Of a stretch of 64,000 bases of DNA, positions 36,576-45,508 are shown piece by piece. This DNA is from Bradyrhizobium sp. MOS002 (GTDB taxonomy: Bacteria > Pseudomonadota > Alphaproteobacteria > Rhizobiales > Xanthobacteraceae). A model generated the notes under the pieces. The model had not been told where the DNA came from. It saw only the letters and a program-made list of their open reading frames with translations, and did not search any database. The stretch covers positions 186,001 to 250,000 of the forward strand of contig NZ_PYFX01000007.1 of NCBI RefSeq assembly GCF_003020115.1, read 5' to 3'. The translations under genes and the position numbers were made by a program. Within the stretch, counting starts at the first letter, position 1. Every line of letters begins with the position of its first letter.

Positions 36576-36708
36576 GGTGTCGTCCCGGCGAAGGCCGGGA
36601 CCCATAACCCCAGGGAGCAGTTTGGCGAAGACGGGATGTTTGGGATTGGCGCCACACGCGATCGATAGATCGCGCGGTATGGGTCCCGGCCTTCGCCGGG
36701 ACGACACC
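36576..36708. repeat. Intergenic palindromic repeat, family D
   Basis: Two perfectly complementary 29-base arms, 36576-36604 and 36680-36708, start GGTGTCGTCCCGGCGAAGGC and flank a 75-base centre. It occupies most of the gap between the transporter ATPase gene and the M81 gene, inside the presumed operon, and could lower expression of the downstream hydrolases. Confidence 0.88.
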
Positions 36709-36719
36709 GAAGAGTGTTG

Positions 36720-38387
36720 CTACAGAGGGGCCGCCACGCCCTCGGCCACCGGCCGGAAGTTCGCAAAATCCCAGCCGCGGCCTGGCGCTGCCTCGAGCAA
36801 GGCTTTGGTGTACGCCTCCTTCGGATGCGTCAGCACTTCGGCGGCCGGGCCCTGCTCGACGACGCGGCCGTGCTGCATCACCACGACCTCGTCGCAGATC
36901 TGTGCTGCGACGCGCAGATCGTGAGTGATGAACAGGATGGCGATGCCGAGCCGCTTCTGGATCTCGTCGAACAGGTCCAGCACCTGCGCCTGCACGGAGA
37001 CGTCGAGGGCGGAGACCGCCTCGTCCGCGACCAGCACGTCGGGATCGAGCGCGAGCGCGCGGGCGATCGCAATGCGCTGACGCTGGCCGCCGGAGAACTG
37101 GTGCGGATAGCGCGTGACCGCATCGGCGGGCAGGCCGACCAGCTCGAGCAATTCGCGGGCACGCTTCATTGCGTCGGCATGCAAGACGCCGTAATTGATC
37201 GGGCCTTCCGCGATGCTTTCGCCGACGGTGACGCGCGGGTTGAGCGAGCGGTAGGGGTCCTGGAACACGATCTGGATCTTCTTCCGATGCGGCTGCAAAA
37301 GCCGCCGCGAGATGTCCGAGATCTCGCGGCCGGAGAGGCGCACGCCGCCGGAGGTCGGATCGATCAGACGGACGATGCAGCGCGCCACGGTCGATTTGCC
37401 CGAGCCGCTCTCGCCGACGATGCCGAGCGTGCGGCCCTTGCGCAGCGTCAGCGTAACCTTGTCGGCGGCGACGACTTCGCGGCCCTTACCGAAGAACGAG
37501 CGCTCGCGGTAGACCTTGCCGAGTTCGTTGGCCTCCAGCACCACCGGTTCCTTGGTCTCGGGCCGTGCTGCGCGCGGCACCAGGCTCGGCACTGCGGAGA
37601 GCAGGTTGCGGGTGTACTCCATGGTCGGATTGCGCAGGATGGAGTCGAGCGTTCCGGTCTCGACCAGTCGGCCCTGCCGCATCACCGCGACGCGGTCGGC
37701 GATCTCGGCGACCACGCCCATGTCATGGGTGATGAACAACACGGCGGTTCCGTGATCGCGCTGGAGATCGCGGATCAGGGTCAAAATCTGCTTCTGCGTG
37801 GTGACGTCGAGCGCGGTGGTCGGCTCGTCCGCGATGAGCAACTTCGGTTCGAGCACGAGCGCCATCGCGATCATGATGCGCTGGCGCTGACCGCCGGAGA
37901 GTCGGTGAGGGTAGGAGGCGAAGATACGCTCAACCTGGGGCAGGCGCACCTGCTCCATCATGTCGAGGATGCGCTTCTTGCGCGCCTTCGCATCGAGTTT
38001 GGTGTGCGCGCGCAGAACCTCGTCGATCTGGCGGCCAACCGGCATCACCGGATTGAGCGCCGTCATCGGCTCCTGGAAGATCATCGCCATCCGCGTCGCG
38101 CGGAGCTGCCGCAGGCGGCGGTCGGTCGCGGTGAGAATCTCTTCGCCGACCAGCTTGACGCTGCCGCCGGTAGGAATCAGCGTGCCCTTCGGCAGCAGAC
38201 CCATGGTGGTCAGCGAGGTCACCGACTTGCCCGAGCCGCTTTCGCCGACGAGGCACAGCGTCTCGCGCTCGTGCACCTGGATCGAGATGCCGTCGATGAT
38301 GTTTGCAGCATTCGGCTTCTTGCCGACGGAGACGACGAGGTTGTTGATGTCGAGGATGGGGCTGGTCATCACTTGATCGGTCATCAT
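36720..38387 (-). CDS. Fused dipeptide/oligopeptide ABC transporter ATPase (DppD-DppF type)
   Basis: A 555-residue protein holding two complete ATPase domains. The first has GESGSGKSVTS and LSGGQRQRIMIAMAL; the second has GESGSGKSTVARC and FSGGQRQRIAIARAL. Each ends in the oligopeptide-transporter C-terminal extension. I chose the ATG at 38387 (MMTDQVMTSP), which overlaps the DppC stop in ATGATGA; the next ATG, at 38384, has better spacing to GGAAGG. An in-frame extension to 38678 is antisense-like and overlaps DppC. Fusions of D and F are frequent in rhizobia. Confidence 0.9.
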   Translation of the reverse strand: MMTDQVMTSPILDINNLVVSVGKKPNAANIIDGISIQVHERETLCLVGESGSGKSVTSLTTMGLLPKGTLIPTGGSVKLVGEEILTATDRRLRQLRATRMAMIFQEPMTALNPVMPVGRQIDEVLRAHTKLDAKARKKRILDMMEQVRLPQVERIFASYPHRLSGGQRQRIMIAMALVLEPKLLIADEPTTALDVTTQKQILTLIRDLQRDHGTAVLFITHDMGVVAEIADRVAVMRQGRLVETGTLDSILRNPTMEYTRNLLSAVPSLVPRAARPETKEPVVLEANELGKVYRERSFFGKGREVVAADKVTLTLRKGRTLGIVGESGSGKSTVARCIVRLIDPTSGGVRLSGREISDISRRLLQPHRKKIQIVFQDPYRSLNPRVTVGESIAEGPINYGVLHADAMKRARELLELVGLPADAVTRYPHQFSGGQRQRIAIARALALDPDVLVADEAVSALDVSVQAQVLDLFDEIQKRLGIAILFITHDLRVAAQICDEVVVMQHGRVVEQGPAAEVLTHPKEAYTKALLEAAPGRGWDFANFRPVAEGVAAPL

Positions 38388-39271
38388 TTGCCTTCCCGCT
38401 GCTTCATGCGCGGATCGAGTGCGTCGCGGGCGGCGTCGCCGATCAAATTGATGCTTAGGATGGCGATCGAGAGCAGCAGGCCCGGCCAGAAGATCAGCGT
38501 CGGCTTGAGCTGGAAGTACTGACGGCCCTCGGCCATGATGTTGCCCCAGGTCGGCGTTTCCGGCGAGATGCCGGCGCCGAGGAAGGAGAGGATAGCCTCG
38601 GTGAGGATCGCGGATGCGCAGACGTAACTGCCCTGCACGATGAGCGGTGCGATCGTGTTCGGCATCAAATGCCGCCACATGATCTTTGGCAGGGATGTGC
38701 CGACTGAGATCGCAGCTTCAACATAGGGCTCCTCGCGCGCCGATAGCACGACCGAGCGCACCAGGCGTGCCACGCGCGGAACTTCGGGAATGGTGATCGC
38801 GATCAGCACGGTCCAGAGGCTGGCGCCGGACAGCGACACCACGGCGATCGCCAGCAGGATGCTCGGCATTGCCATCAGGCCGTCCATGATCCGCATCATG
38901 ACGGAATCGACCAGCTTGAAGAAGCCGGAGACGAGGCCGATCGCCAACCCGATGACGATCGACATGATCGCCGAGCCGATGCCGATCAGAAGCGAAATGC
39001 GTCCGCCATACATGACGCGCGACAACAGGTCCCGGCCATAGGCGTCGGTGCCGAGCAGGAATTGCGCCGAAGAGGGCTTCAGTCGCTGCGAGGGCGCAAG
39101 CTGGATCGGATCATACGGCGCGATCAACGGCGCCAGGATCGAGATCAGCACAACCAACGCCAGGCAGATGGTCGCTGCCGCGATGATCGGCGTCGAGGTC
39201 AGGAATCCGAAGCGCGGCCGTAGCGGCGACGTGATCGGGATGGACGACTGAGGAAGGGTATCGACCGACAT
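38384..39271 (-). CDS. Peptide ABC transporter permease (DppC family)
   Basis: A 295-residue inner-membrane permease. The OppC-type N-terminal segment is followed by about six helices, and LGTDAYGRDLLSRVMYGGRI is the DppC hallmark. The coupling helix lies in EPYVEAAISVGTSLPKIMWR. It starts 19 bases after DppB and overlaps the fused ATPase start. It moves peptides or nickel-type ligands delivered by the family 5 binding proteins upstream. Confidence 0.9.
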   Translation of the reverse strand: MSVDTLPQSSIPITSPLRPRFGFLTSTPIIAAATICLALVVLISILAPLIAPYDPIQLAPSQRLKPSSAQFLLGTDAYGRDLLSRVMYGGRISLLIGIGSAIMSIVIGLAIGLVSGFFKLVDSVMMRIMDGLMAMPSILLAIAVVSLSGASLWTVLIAITIPEVPRVARLVRSVVLSAREEPYVEAAISVGTSLPKIMWRHLMPNTIAPLIVQGSYVCASAILTEAILSFLGAGISPETPTWGNIMAEGRQYFQLKPTLIFWPGLLLSIAILSINLIGDAARDALDPRMKQREGK

Positions 39272-39290
39272 TTTTGTTGTTATCCTTGCC

Positions 39291-40232
39291 TCAGTACCGG
39301 ATCCGGGGATCGAGCAGCGTGTAGGCGACGTCGATCAGGAGATTGACGACGACATAGATCAACGACGTCAGCAAAATCATAGCCTGGATCACCGGATAGT
39401 CGCGCGCCAGCACCGCATCCACCGTGAGGCGGCCGATGCCGGGGATGTTGAACACGCTCTCGGTGACGACGACCCCGGAGATCAAAAGCGCAAAGCCGGT
39501 ACCGATCACCGTGATCACGGGCACGGCGGCGTTGCGCAGCGCATGGCGCATCATCACGGCGACTTCGTTGATGCCTTTTGCGCGCGCGGTGCGGACGTAG
39601 TCCTCGCCGAGCACGTCGAGCATCGCCGCGCGCGTCATGCGCGCGATCAACGCGATGTAGATGAAGGACAGCGCGCAGGTGGGCAAGATGATACGCTCGA
39701 AGAATGGCCCAAACCCGTTCGAGATGCTGCGGAAGCCCTGCACCGGCACCCAGCGCAGGTCGATCGCGAAGACCTCGATCAGGATGTAGCCGACCACGAA
39801 AACCGGGACCGAGAAGCCGAGCACCGACAGGCCCATCACGAAGCGGTCGATCCAGGTGCCGTGCTTCCAGGCCGCGATGACGCCCAGGGGAACGGCGACG
39901 ATGACGGCCAGGATGATGGTCGACAGCGCAATCGAGATCGACGGCTCGACCCGCTGGCCGATCATCTTCATCACCGGAAGGTTGGAGATGAGTGACGTTC
40001 CGAGGTCGCCATGCAGCAGCTTGTTCAGCCAGGTGATGAACTGCACGATCAGCGGCTCGTTGAGACCGAGCGAGGTGCGGATCCGCTCGAGCCGCTCCGG
40101 CGTGGCGTTGTCGCCGGCAAGAATCGCGGCGGGATCGCCCGGGGTGAGGCGGAGCAGGAGGAAGACGAATAGCGCCACTACGCCCATCACGGGCACGGCG
40201 GCGAGAATTCGGCGAAGGAGATATCCGAGCAA
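39291..40232 (-). CDS. Peptide ABC transporter permease (DppB family)
   Basis: A 313-residue permease with N-terminal MLGYLLRRILAAVPVMGVV and LRLTPGDPAAILAGDNATPE, both typical of DppB/OppB. The cytoplasmic EAA-like loop contains VLGEDYVRTARAKGINEVAV. Six helices. It is the first transporter gene of the minus-strand cluster, 166 bases after the M20 peptidase gene, which may therefore have its own transcript end. Confidence 0.9.
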   Translation of the reverse strand: MLGYLLRRILAAVPVMGVVALFVFLLLRLTPGDPAAILAGDNATPERLERIRTSLGLNEPLIVQFITWLNKLLHGDLGTSLISNLPVMKMIGQRVEPSISIALSTIILAVIVAVPLGVIAAWKHGTWIDRFVMGLSVLGFSVPVFVVGYILIEVFAIDLRWVPVQGFRSISNGFGPFFERIILPTCALSFIYIALIARMTRAAMLDVLGEDYVRTARAKGINEVAVMMRHALRNAAVPVITVIGTGFALLISGVVVTESVFNIPGIGRLTVDAVLARDYPVIQAMILLTSLIYVVVNLLIDVAYTLLDPRIRY

Positions 40233-40398
40233 GTTGGATCCCGTCAGATTAGAGTCAAATCAGAGACAGCGGCTGGAGCCTGGGTTCTGCCACCAGCCTA
40301 ACATTTCAGCAATTCCCATGCCATCCGAGCCGCAGTTTTTGCAGTGCGGTCACCTTGCTTTGGTGACTTGGCCCGGTTTTGGTGTCGTGGCCCGCCCT

Positions 40399-41529
40399 TT
40401 ACTCGAGAGTCGCGAGCAGCCCCGCCATCAGCCGGCCGCGTTCGACCAGACTTTCGACCTCGATATACTCTTCGAGCGTGTGGCCGTTGCCGCCACGCAC
40501 GCCCAGGCCGTCGAGAGTCGGGATGCCCATTGCGCCCGTGAAATTGCCGTCGGAGCCGCCGCCGGAGCTCGCATGCGGCAGTTCAGCGCCGAGCGACTTG
40601 GCGATCCCGCGCGCCTTTTCATAAAGCGCCATGGTGCCGGCATCAGGCTCCCATACCGGACGTGTCACGCCACGGGTCACCTTGAAGGTGACGTCATTGG
40701 TTGTACCGGAGAGCGCCAGCATCCTCTGGACGCCGCGATCGAGGTCGGCTTGGCGCTTGGCCATCGAGAGCGCTTCGCCGGTGGCGGTCGTGGCAACGCA
40801 ATTGACCCATTGCCCCCCGTGCACGACGCCGACCGAAAACGTGCAGTCTTCGCCCGTCATCGCGTCGATGGCGAGGATTTGCCGCGCCATCTCGCGGATG
40901 GCCGAGCGGCCCGCCGACAAGGTCGCGCCGGCGTGGCTCGGTCGCCCGGTCGCCTCGAGATTGAACCGCGCGATGGCGTAACGTCCGGTGGTGACGCCGT
41001 TGTCGGCGCGGCCGGGCTCGGGCACCAGCACATATTTGTTGCGCGCGGCTTGCGCCTCGATGATATCGCGCGTGGAGGGTGTGCCGACTTCCTCGTCGGC
41101 CGTGAACAGCACGGTGATCGGCAGCGGCGTCGTGAACGAAGCGCGGGCCAGTTGGCGGATCGCTTCCAGCGAAAGATAATTGCCGCCCTTCATGTCGTAG
41201 ATGCCGGGTCCGTAGCACTTGCTGCCCTCGCGACGCCATTTCAGCTTCTCGATGGTGCCCGTGGGGTGGACGGTATCCATATGTCCGGCAATCAGGATGC
41301 CCGGCTCGCCTTGCTTCGGATGCGGAAAGCGTGCGCGGATCACGCCGCCAAAACCCTGGCGACCGGCGATGCGCTCGATCGTCGCACCCATGATCGCCAT
41401 CTCCCGCGCTGCGATATCGAGCATGCGGTTCACGGCGCTCGCATCCCAGGTCGGGCTTTCGCATTCCACCCAGCCGCGCAGGCCCTGGAGCATCGCTTCG
41501 GAATCGAAAGGAAGATTGGCTGGATTCAT
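40399..41529 (-). CDS. M20 family metallopeptidase (glutamate carboxypeptidase CPG2-like)
   Basis: A 376-residue zinc peptidase. The metal and catalytic motifs are IAGHMDTVHPTG, GPGIYDMKGGNYLSLEAIR (bridging Asp), TADEEVGTPSTRD (catalytic Glu), and SSGGGSDGNFTGAMG near the C terminus. Related enzymes release C-terminal Glu or act on small dipeptides. I chose the ATG at 41529 (MNPANLPFDS); an extension to 41712 reads into the divergent promoter region. It starts the minus-strand cluster and is divergent from the binding protein genes. Confidence 0.85.
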   Translation of the reverse strand: MNPANLPFDSEAMLQGLRGWVECESPTWDASAVNRMLDIAAREMAIMGATIERIAGRQGFGGVIRARFPHPKQGEPGILIAGHMDTVHPTGTIEKLKWRREGSKCYGPGIYDMKGGNYLSLEAIRQLARASFTTPLPITVLFTADEEVGTPSTRDIIEAQAARNKYVLVPEPGRADNGVTTGRYAIARFNLEATGRPSHAGATLSAGRSAIREMARQILAIDAMTGEDCTFSVGVVHGGQWVNCVATTATGEALSMAKRQADLDRGVQRMLALSGTTNDVTFKVTRGVTRPVWEPDAGTMALYEKARGIAKSLGAELPHASSGGGSDGNFTGAMGIPTLDGLGVRGGNGHTLEEYIEVESLVERGRLMAGLLATLE

Positions 41530-41797
41530 CTCAATGTCTCTCGGACTTCGGAACATGGAACGCGCATTGCATTGGCGTGGGGCAGGACAGGCGGAGAGCG
41601 TTGTAGAGCCAAACCGATCCTTGGGGAGCCCGTGCGCGCGCCGCTTGGGCTTGCAGCGAAACCGGATTGACGCGCTCGACACTGTCTGCAAGTCTCGAAA
41701 AGATAAAGGCATTGCATGAGGTTAGTTCGCCTAAAGAACGAACCGGATGCTCAATCAATAACCTGCCTTTGAACAGTTTCACGTCAGGAGAACTTTT

Positions 41798-43405
41798 ATG
41801 TTTAAGTTGATGCGCCGGGGGCCTCGCGCGTTCGCCTCCAAACTTGCGCTGTCGGTCGTCGCGCTTTCGACCGCACTGGCCTCGCCGGTGCTTGCGGCCG
41901 GCAAGACCATCACGGCGGTGATGCACTCGGATCTGCGCATCATCGATCCGATCTTCACCACGGCCTACATCACGCGCGATCATGGCTACATGATCTACGA
42001 CACGCTCTTGGCGCCCGATTCGAACTTCAAGATCCAGCCGCAGATGGCGGACTGGAAGATCTCCGACGACAAGCTCACCTATACGTTCACGCTGCGCGAC
42101 GGCCTGAAGTGGCATGACGGTGCGCCGGTGACGGCGGAGGACTGCGTGGCCTCGCTCAAGCGCTGGGCCGCGGTCGACGGCATGGGCCAGAAGCTACTCG
42201 ACTTCACCGCGAGCATCGAAGCGACCGATGCCAAGACCATCACGCTTAAGCTGAAGGAGCCCTACGGCCTCGTGCTCGACTCCATCGGCAAGCCGTCCTC
42301 CCGCGTTGCCTTCATGATGCCGAAGCGCCTCGCCGAGACGCCGCCGGACAAGCAGATCCCCGAGCAGATCGGCTCGGGTCCATTCAAGTTCGTGCAGTCG
42401 GAATTCCAGCCGGGCGTGAAGGCGGTCTACGTCAAGAACACCGATTACGTGCCGCGCAAGGAGCCGTCGAGCTGGACCTCCGGCGGCAAGGTGGTGAAGG
42501 TCGACCGAGTCGAGTGGATCACCATGCCGGACTCGCAGACCGCGGTGAACGCCTTGCAGTCGGGCGACATCGACTTCGTGGAAAATCTGCCTTACGACAT
42601 GCTCCCGTTGCTGGAAGCGAACAAGGAGATCACGATCGAGGTCTCGAACAAGTTCGGTTTCCAGACGCTCGGCCGGATGAACTTCCTTTATCCGCCATTC
42701 GATAATGTCAAAGTGCGCCGTGCTGCCTTTCTGGCGATAAACCAGAAGGACGTTCTCGACGCGCTCGTCGGCAACGCCAAATATCAGAAGATCTGTGGCG
42801 CCTTCTTCGTGTGCGATACGCCGTTCGCGACAGAGGCCGGTGCCGAGACCCTGGTGAAGGGCAACGGCATGGCCGAAGCCAAGAAGGCGCTCGCCGAATC
42901 CGGCTATGACGGCACCCCGATCGTGATCATGGCCCCCGGCGATGTCACGACGCTGAAGGCGCAGCCGATCGTTGCGGCTCAGTTGCTGCGCGAGGCCGGC
43001 TTCAAAGTCGACCTGCAGGCGACCGATTGGCAGACGGTGGTGAGCCGCCGCGCCAGCCAGAAGCCTCCGAAGGAGGGCGGCTGGAACATGTTCTTCACCA
43101 ACTGGGTCGCGGCCGACGTCTCCAACCCGATCGCCAATCTCTCGATCGGCGGCCAGGGCAAGAAGGGCTGGTTCGGCTGGGCCGAGAACGCCAAGATCGA
43201 AAAGCTCAAGGACGACTTCGTTCGTGCCGCCTCGCTCGACGATCAGAAGAAGATCGCCGCTGACATCCAGAAGGAAGCCTATGAGCAGGTGATTTACATC
43301 CCGCTGGGGCAGTACCTCCTGCCGAGCGGCTGGCGCAAATCGCTAACCGGCGTGCTCGACGGTCCCGCGACCCCGCTGTTCTGGAACGTCGACAAGTCGG
43401 AGTAG
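41798..43405 (+). CDS. Peptide ABC transporter substrate-binding protein (family 5), copy 1
   Basis: A 535-residue periplasmic binding protein of the DppA/OppA group. The signal peptide ends near ALASPVLAAG. Family features are LRDGLKWHDGAPVTAEDC and VKVRRAAFLAINQKDVLDAL. It has a good ribosome site (CAGGAGAAC). About 80% identical by eye to the next gene; differences cluster around residues 265-300 (VENLPYDMLPLLEANKEI), a ligand-contact area, so specificity may differ. It delivers ligand to the DppBC/DF system encoded divergently. Confidence 0.9.
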   Translation: MFKLMRRGPRAFASKLALSVVALSTALASPVLAAGKTITAVMHSDLRIIDPIFTTAYITRDHGYMIYDTLLAPDSNFKIQPQMADWKISDDKLTYTFTLRDGLKWHDGAPVTAEDCVASLKRWAAVDGMGQKLLDFTASIEATDAKTITLKLKEPYGLVLDSIGKPSSRVAFMMPKRLAETPPDKQIPEQIGSGPFKFVQSEFQPGVKAVYVKNTDYVPRKEPSSWTSGGKVVKVDRVEWITMPDSQTAVNALQSGDIDFVENLPYDMLPLLEANKEITIEVSNKFGFQTLGRMNFLYPPFDNVKVRRAAFLAINQKDVLDALVGNAKYQKICGAFFVCDTPFATEAGAETLVKGNGMAEAKKALAESGYDGTPIVIMAPGDVTTLKAQPIVAAQLLREAGFKVDLQATDWQTVVSRRASQKPPKEGGWNMFFTNWVAADVSNPIANLSIGGQGKKGWFGWAENAKIEKLKDDFVRAASLDDQKKIAADIQKEAYEQVIYIPLGQYLLPSGWRKSLTGVLDGPATPLFWNVDKSE

Positions 43406-43440
43406 GGCGAAGGCTCTTCCTTTCGTCCGGATCATCATGC

Positions 43441-43464
43441 GGCGCCGCTGTCACCAGCGGCGCC
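43441..43464 (+). terminator. GC-rich hairpin between the two binding-protein genes
   Basis: A perfect 10-base-pair stem GGCGCCGCTG / CAGCGGCGCC with a TCAC loop, 36 bases after the copy 1 stop and 10 bases before the GAGGAG ribosome site of copy 2. There is no T run, so it is probably an mRNA 3' stabiliser or partial attenuator. The equivalent hairpin follows copy 2. Confidence 0.5.
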
Positions 43465-43483
43465 GTTCACGAGGAGAGCTTCA

Positions 43484-45091
43484 ATGGTCCAACTCATGCG
43501 CCGGGGACGTCGGTCGTTCGCCTCCATCCTTGCGCTGTCAGTCGTGGCGCTTCCGGCACTGGCCTCGTCGGTTCTTGCCGCAGGTAAGACCATTACCGCC
43601 GTAATGCATTCGGATCTGCGCATCCTCGATCCGATCTTCACCAGCGCCTACATCTCGCGTGATCATGGCTACATGGTCTACGACACGCTGATCACGACCG
43701 ATTCGAACTTCAAGATCCAACCGCAGATGGCGGACTGGAAGATCTCCGACGACAAGCTGACCTACACCTTCACGCTGCGCGACGGCCTGAAGTGGCATGA
43801 CGGTGCGTCGGTCACCGCGGAAGATTGCGTTGCTTCCCTGCAACGCTGGGCCGCCGTCGATGGCATGGGACAGCAGATGATGCTGTTCACCGCGAGCATC
43901 GAGGCGACCGACCCCAAGACCATCACGCTGAAGCTGAAAGAGCCGTACGCGCTCTTGCTGGAATCGATCGGCAAGCCGTCCTCCCGGGTCGCTTTCATGA
44001 TGCCGAAGCGTCTCGCCGAGACGCCGGTGGACAAGCAGATCCCCGAGCAGATCGGGTCCGGCCCTTTCAAGTTCGTGCAGGGTGAATTCCAGCCAGGGGT
44101 GAAGTCAGTCTACATCAAGAACGCCGACTACGTGCCGCGCAAGGAGCCGGCGAACTGGACCGCCGGCGGCAAGGTGGTAAAGGTCGACCGCGTCGAATGG
44201 ATCACGATGCCGGACGCCCAGACGGCGTTGAACGCGCTTCAGTCTGGTGACATCGATTTCATGGAAAATCCTGCCTTCGAAATGTTGCCCAGCATCGAAG
44301 CCGACAAGCAGCTCAAGCTCGAGACCCTGAACAAGTTCGGATTCCAGACGGGCGCACGGATGAACTTCCTCCATCCGCCATTCGACAACGTCAAGGTCCG
44401 TCGCGCAGCACTTCTGGCGGTCAACCAGAAGGATGTGCTCGATGCGCTGATCGGCAATCCCAAGTACTACAAGGCTTGCGCCGCGATCTTCATCTGCGAT
44501 ACGCCGTTCGCGACAGAGGTCGGCGGTGAGACCCTCGCGAAGGGCGGCGACATGGCTGCGGCCAGGAAGGCGCTCGCCGAGTCCGGTTACGACGGGACAC
44601 CCGTCGTGCTCATGGCGCCTGGCGACGTGCTGACGCTAAAGGCTCAACCGATCGTGATAGCCCAGCAACTGCGCGAAGCCGGCTTCAAGGTCGACCTCCA
44701 GGCTACCGACTGGCAGACGGTGGTGAGTCGGCGTGCCAGCCAAAAGCCCCCGAAAGAGGGCGGCTGGAACATGTTCATCACGAACTGGGTCAGCGCCGAC
44801 GTGGTCAACCCGATCTCCAACGTCGCTGTCGGCGGGCAGGGCAAGAAGGGGGGCTGGTTCGGCTGGGCGGAGGACGCCAAGGTCGAGCAGCTCAAGGACG
44901 CCTTCGTTCGCGCGGCCTCGGCGGAGGATCAGAAGAAGATCGCGACCGAGATCCAGAAGGAGGCCTATGATCAGGTGCTCTACATGCCGCTCGGCCAGTA
45001 TCAGGCGCCGAGCGCGTGGCGGAAGTCGATCAGCGGTGTGATCGACGGCCCGGCGACGCCGGTGTTCTGGAACATGGACAAGTCGGAGTAG
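43484..45091 (+). CDS. Peptide ABC transporter substrate-binding protein (family 5), copy 2
   Basis: A 535-residue paralogue of the preceding gene in tandem, with signal peptide ending ALASSVLAAG. The same blocks are present (LRDGLKWHDGASVTAEDC, VKVRRAALLAVNQKDVLDAL). It reads MENPAFEMLPSIEADKQL where copy 1 has VENLPYDMLPLLEANKEI. The ATG has GAGGAGAGCTTCA before it. Tandem duplication including the intergenic hairpin is the simplest origin. Copy 2 may be co-transcribed with copy 1. Confidence 0.9.
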   Translation: MVQLMRRGRRSFASILALSVVALPALASSVLAAGKTITAVMHSDLRILDPIFTSAYISRDHGYMVYDTLITTDSNFKIQPQMADWKISDDKLTYTFTLRDGLKWHDGASVTAEDCVASLQRWAAVDGMGQQMMLFTASIEATDPKTITLKLKEPYALLLESIGKPSSRVAFMMPKRLAETPVDKQIPEQIGSGPFKFVQGEFQPGVKSVYIKNADYVPRKEPANWTAGGKVVKVDRVEWITMPDAQTALNALQSGDIDFMENPAFEMLPSIEADKQLKLETLNKFGFQTGARMNFLHPPFDNVKVRRAALLAVNQKDVLDALIGNPKYYKACAAIFICDTPFATEVGGETLAKGGDMAAARKALAESGYDGTPVVLMAPGDVLTLKAQPIVIAQQLREAGFKVDLQATDWQTVVSRRASQKPPKEGGWNMFITNWVSADVVNPISNVAVGGQGKKGGWFGWAEDAKVEQLKDAFVRAASAEDQKKIATEIQKEAYDQVLYMPLGQYQAPSAWRKSISGVIDGPATPVFWNMDKSE

Positions 45092-45131
45092 GGGAAGAGC
45101 CGCCTCTCGCACCCTTTTCCACCCATCACGC

Positions 45132-45155
45132 GGCGCCGCTGTTACCGGCGGCGCC
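45132..45155 (+). terminator. Terminator hairpin after the second binding-protein gene
   Basis: Stem GGCGCCGC / GCGGCGCC (8 pairs) with an 8-base loop, followed by TTTGTCGTTTGTC. It corresponds to the hairpin at 43441-43464 after copy 1, but here with a U-rich tail, so it is the likely end of the transcript. Confidence 0.65.
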
Positions 45156-45313
45156 TTTGTCGTTTGTCAGTTTGAGCAAGCCGTGGAAGTGAAGAGAAGA
45201 ATTTGTGGCGGCGATGAGCGTCCGCGGGATGTCCTCGTTCTCTGGCGCCGGTGCGCAGCGCCCGGAGAGCGTCACGTCAACGCCAGCGGCTTGTTGCGGA
45301 GTATCGCTCGCGC
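45156..45313. other. Intergenic stretch without a recognised gene
   Basis: Between the terminator and the small ORF below I see no convincing coding frame, repeat or RNA gene. An open frame at 45183-45428 on the plus strand has biased composition and no usable ribosome site. Confidence 0.5.
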
Positions 45314-45454
45314 TCAGCAGTGGCTGTCCCGCACCCGCTCGAGGCCTTCGCTTGCGAAAGGCACGGTGAACGTGGCCTGCTCAGGTTTCGGCTCAGAACG
45401 TTTCGGCTCCGTCGAAACTGAGGTCTGATGGTCTTTGCGAAGTTCCGGTTGCAT
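45314..45454 (-). CDS. Possible small protein of 46 residues
   Basis: Open frame starting MQPELRKDHQTSVSTEPK and ending LERVRDSHC. It is hydrophilic and rich in Glu, Lys, Pro and Ser, with no signal or membrane segment. AAAGG lies 10 bases before the ATG. It fills an otherwise empty gap upstream of nothing obvious on its strand. I cannot assign a family; support is only a reasonable start, plausible composition and location, so treat it as tentative. Confidence 0.22.
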   Translation of the reverse strand: MQPELRKDHQTSVSTEPKRSEPKPEQATFTVPFASEGLERVRDSHC

Positions 45455-45508
45455 TATGGCGACCTTTCGAATTGTTGCAGTACAACATCGAGAGCGACGC
45501 GAAGTTCC

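Noticed and set aside
36576..36708. Element D as an insertion sequence or CRISPR fragment
   Set aside because: It has a single inverted repeat pair, no transposase frame and no repeated spacer units.
36714..38522. 602-residue plus-strand frame
   Set aside because: Antisense to the fused DppDF ATPase, which has two full motif sets.
45183..45428. 81-residue plus-strand frame
   Set aside because: No ribosome site, Arg/Cys-biased composition, and no resemblance to a protein.
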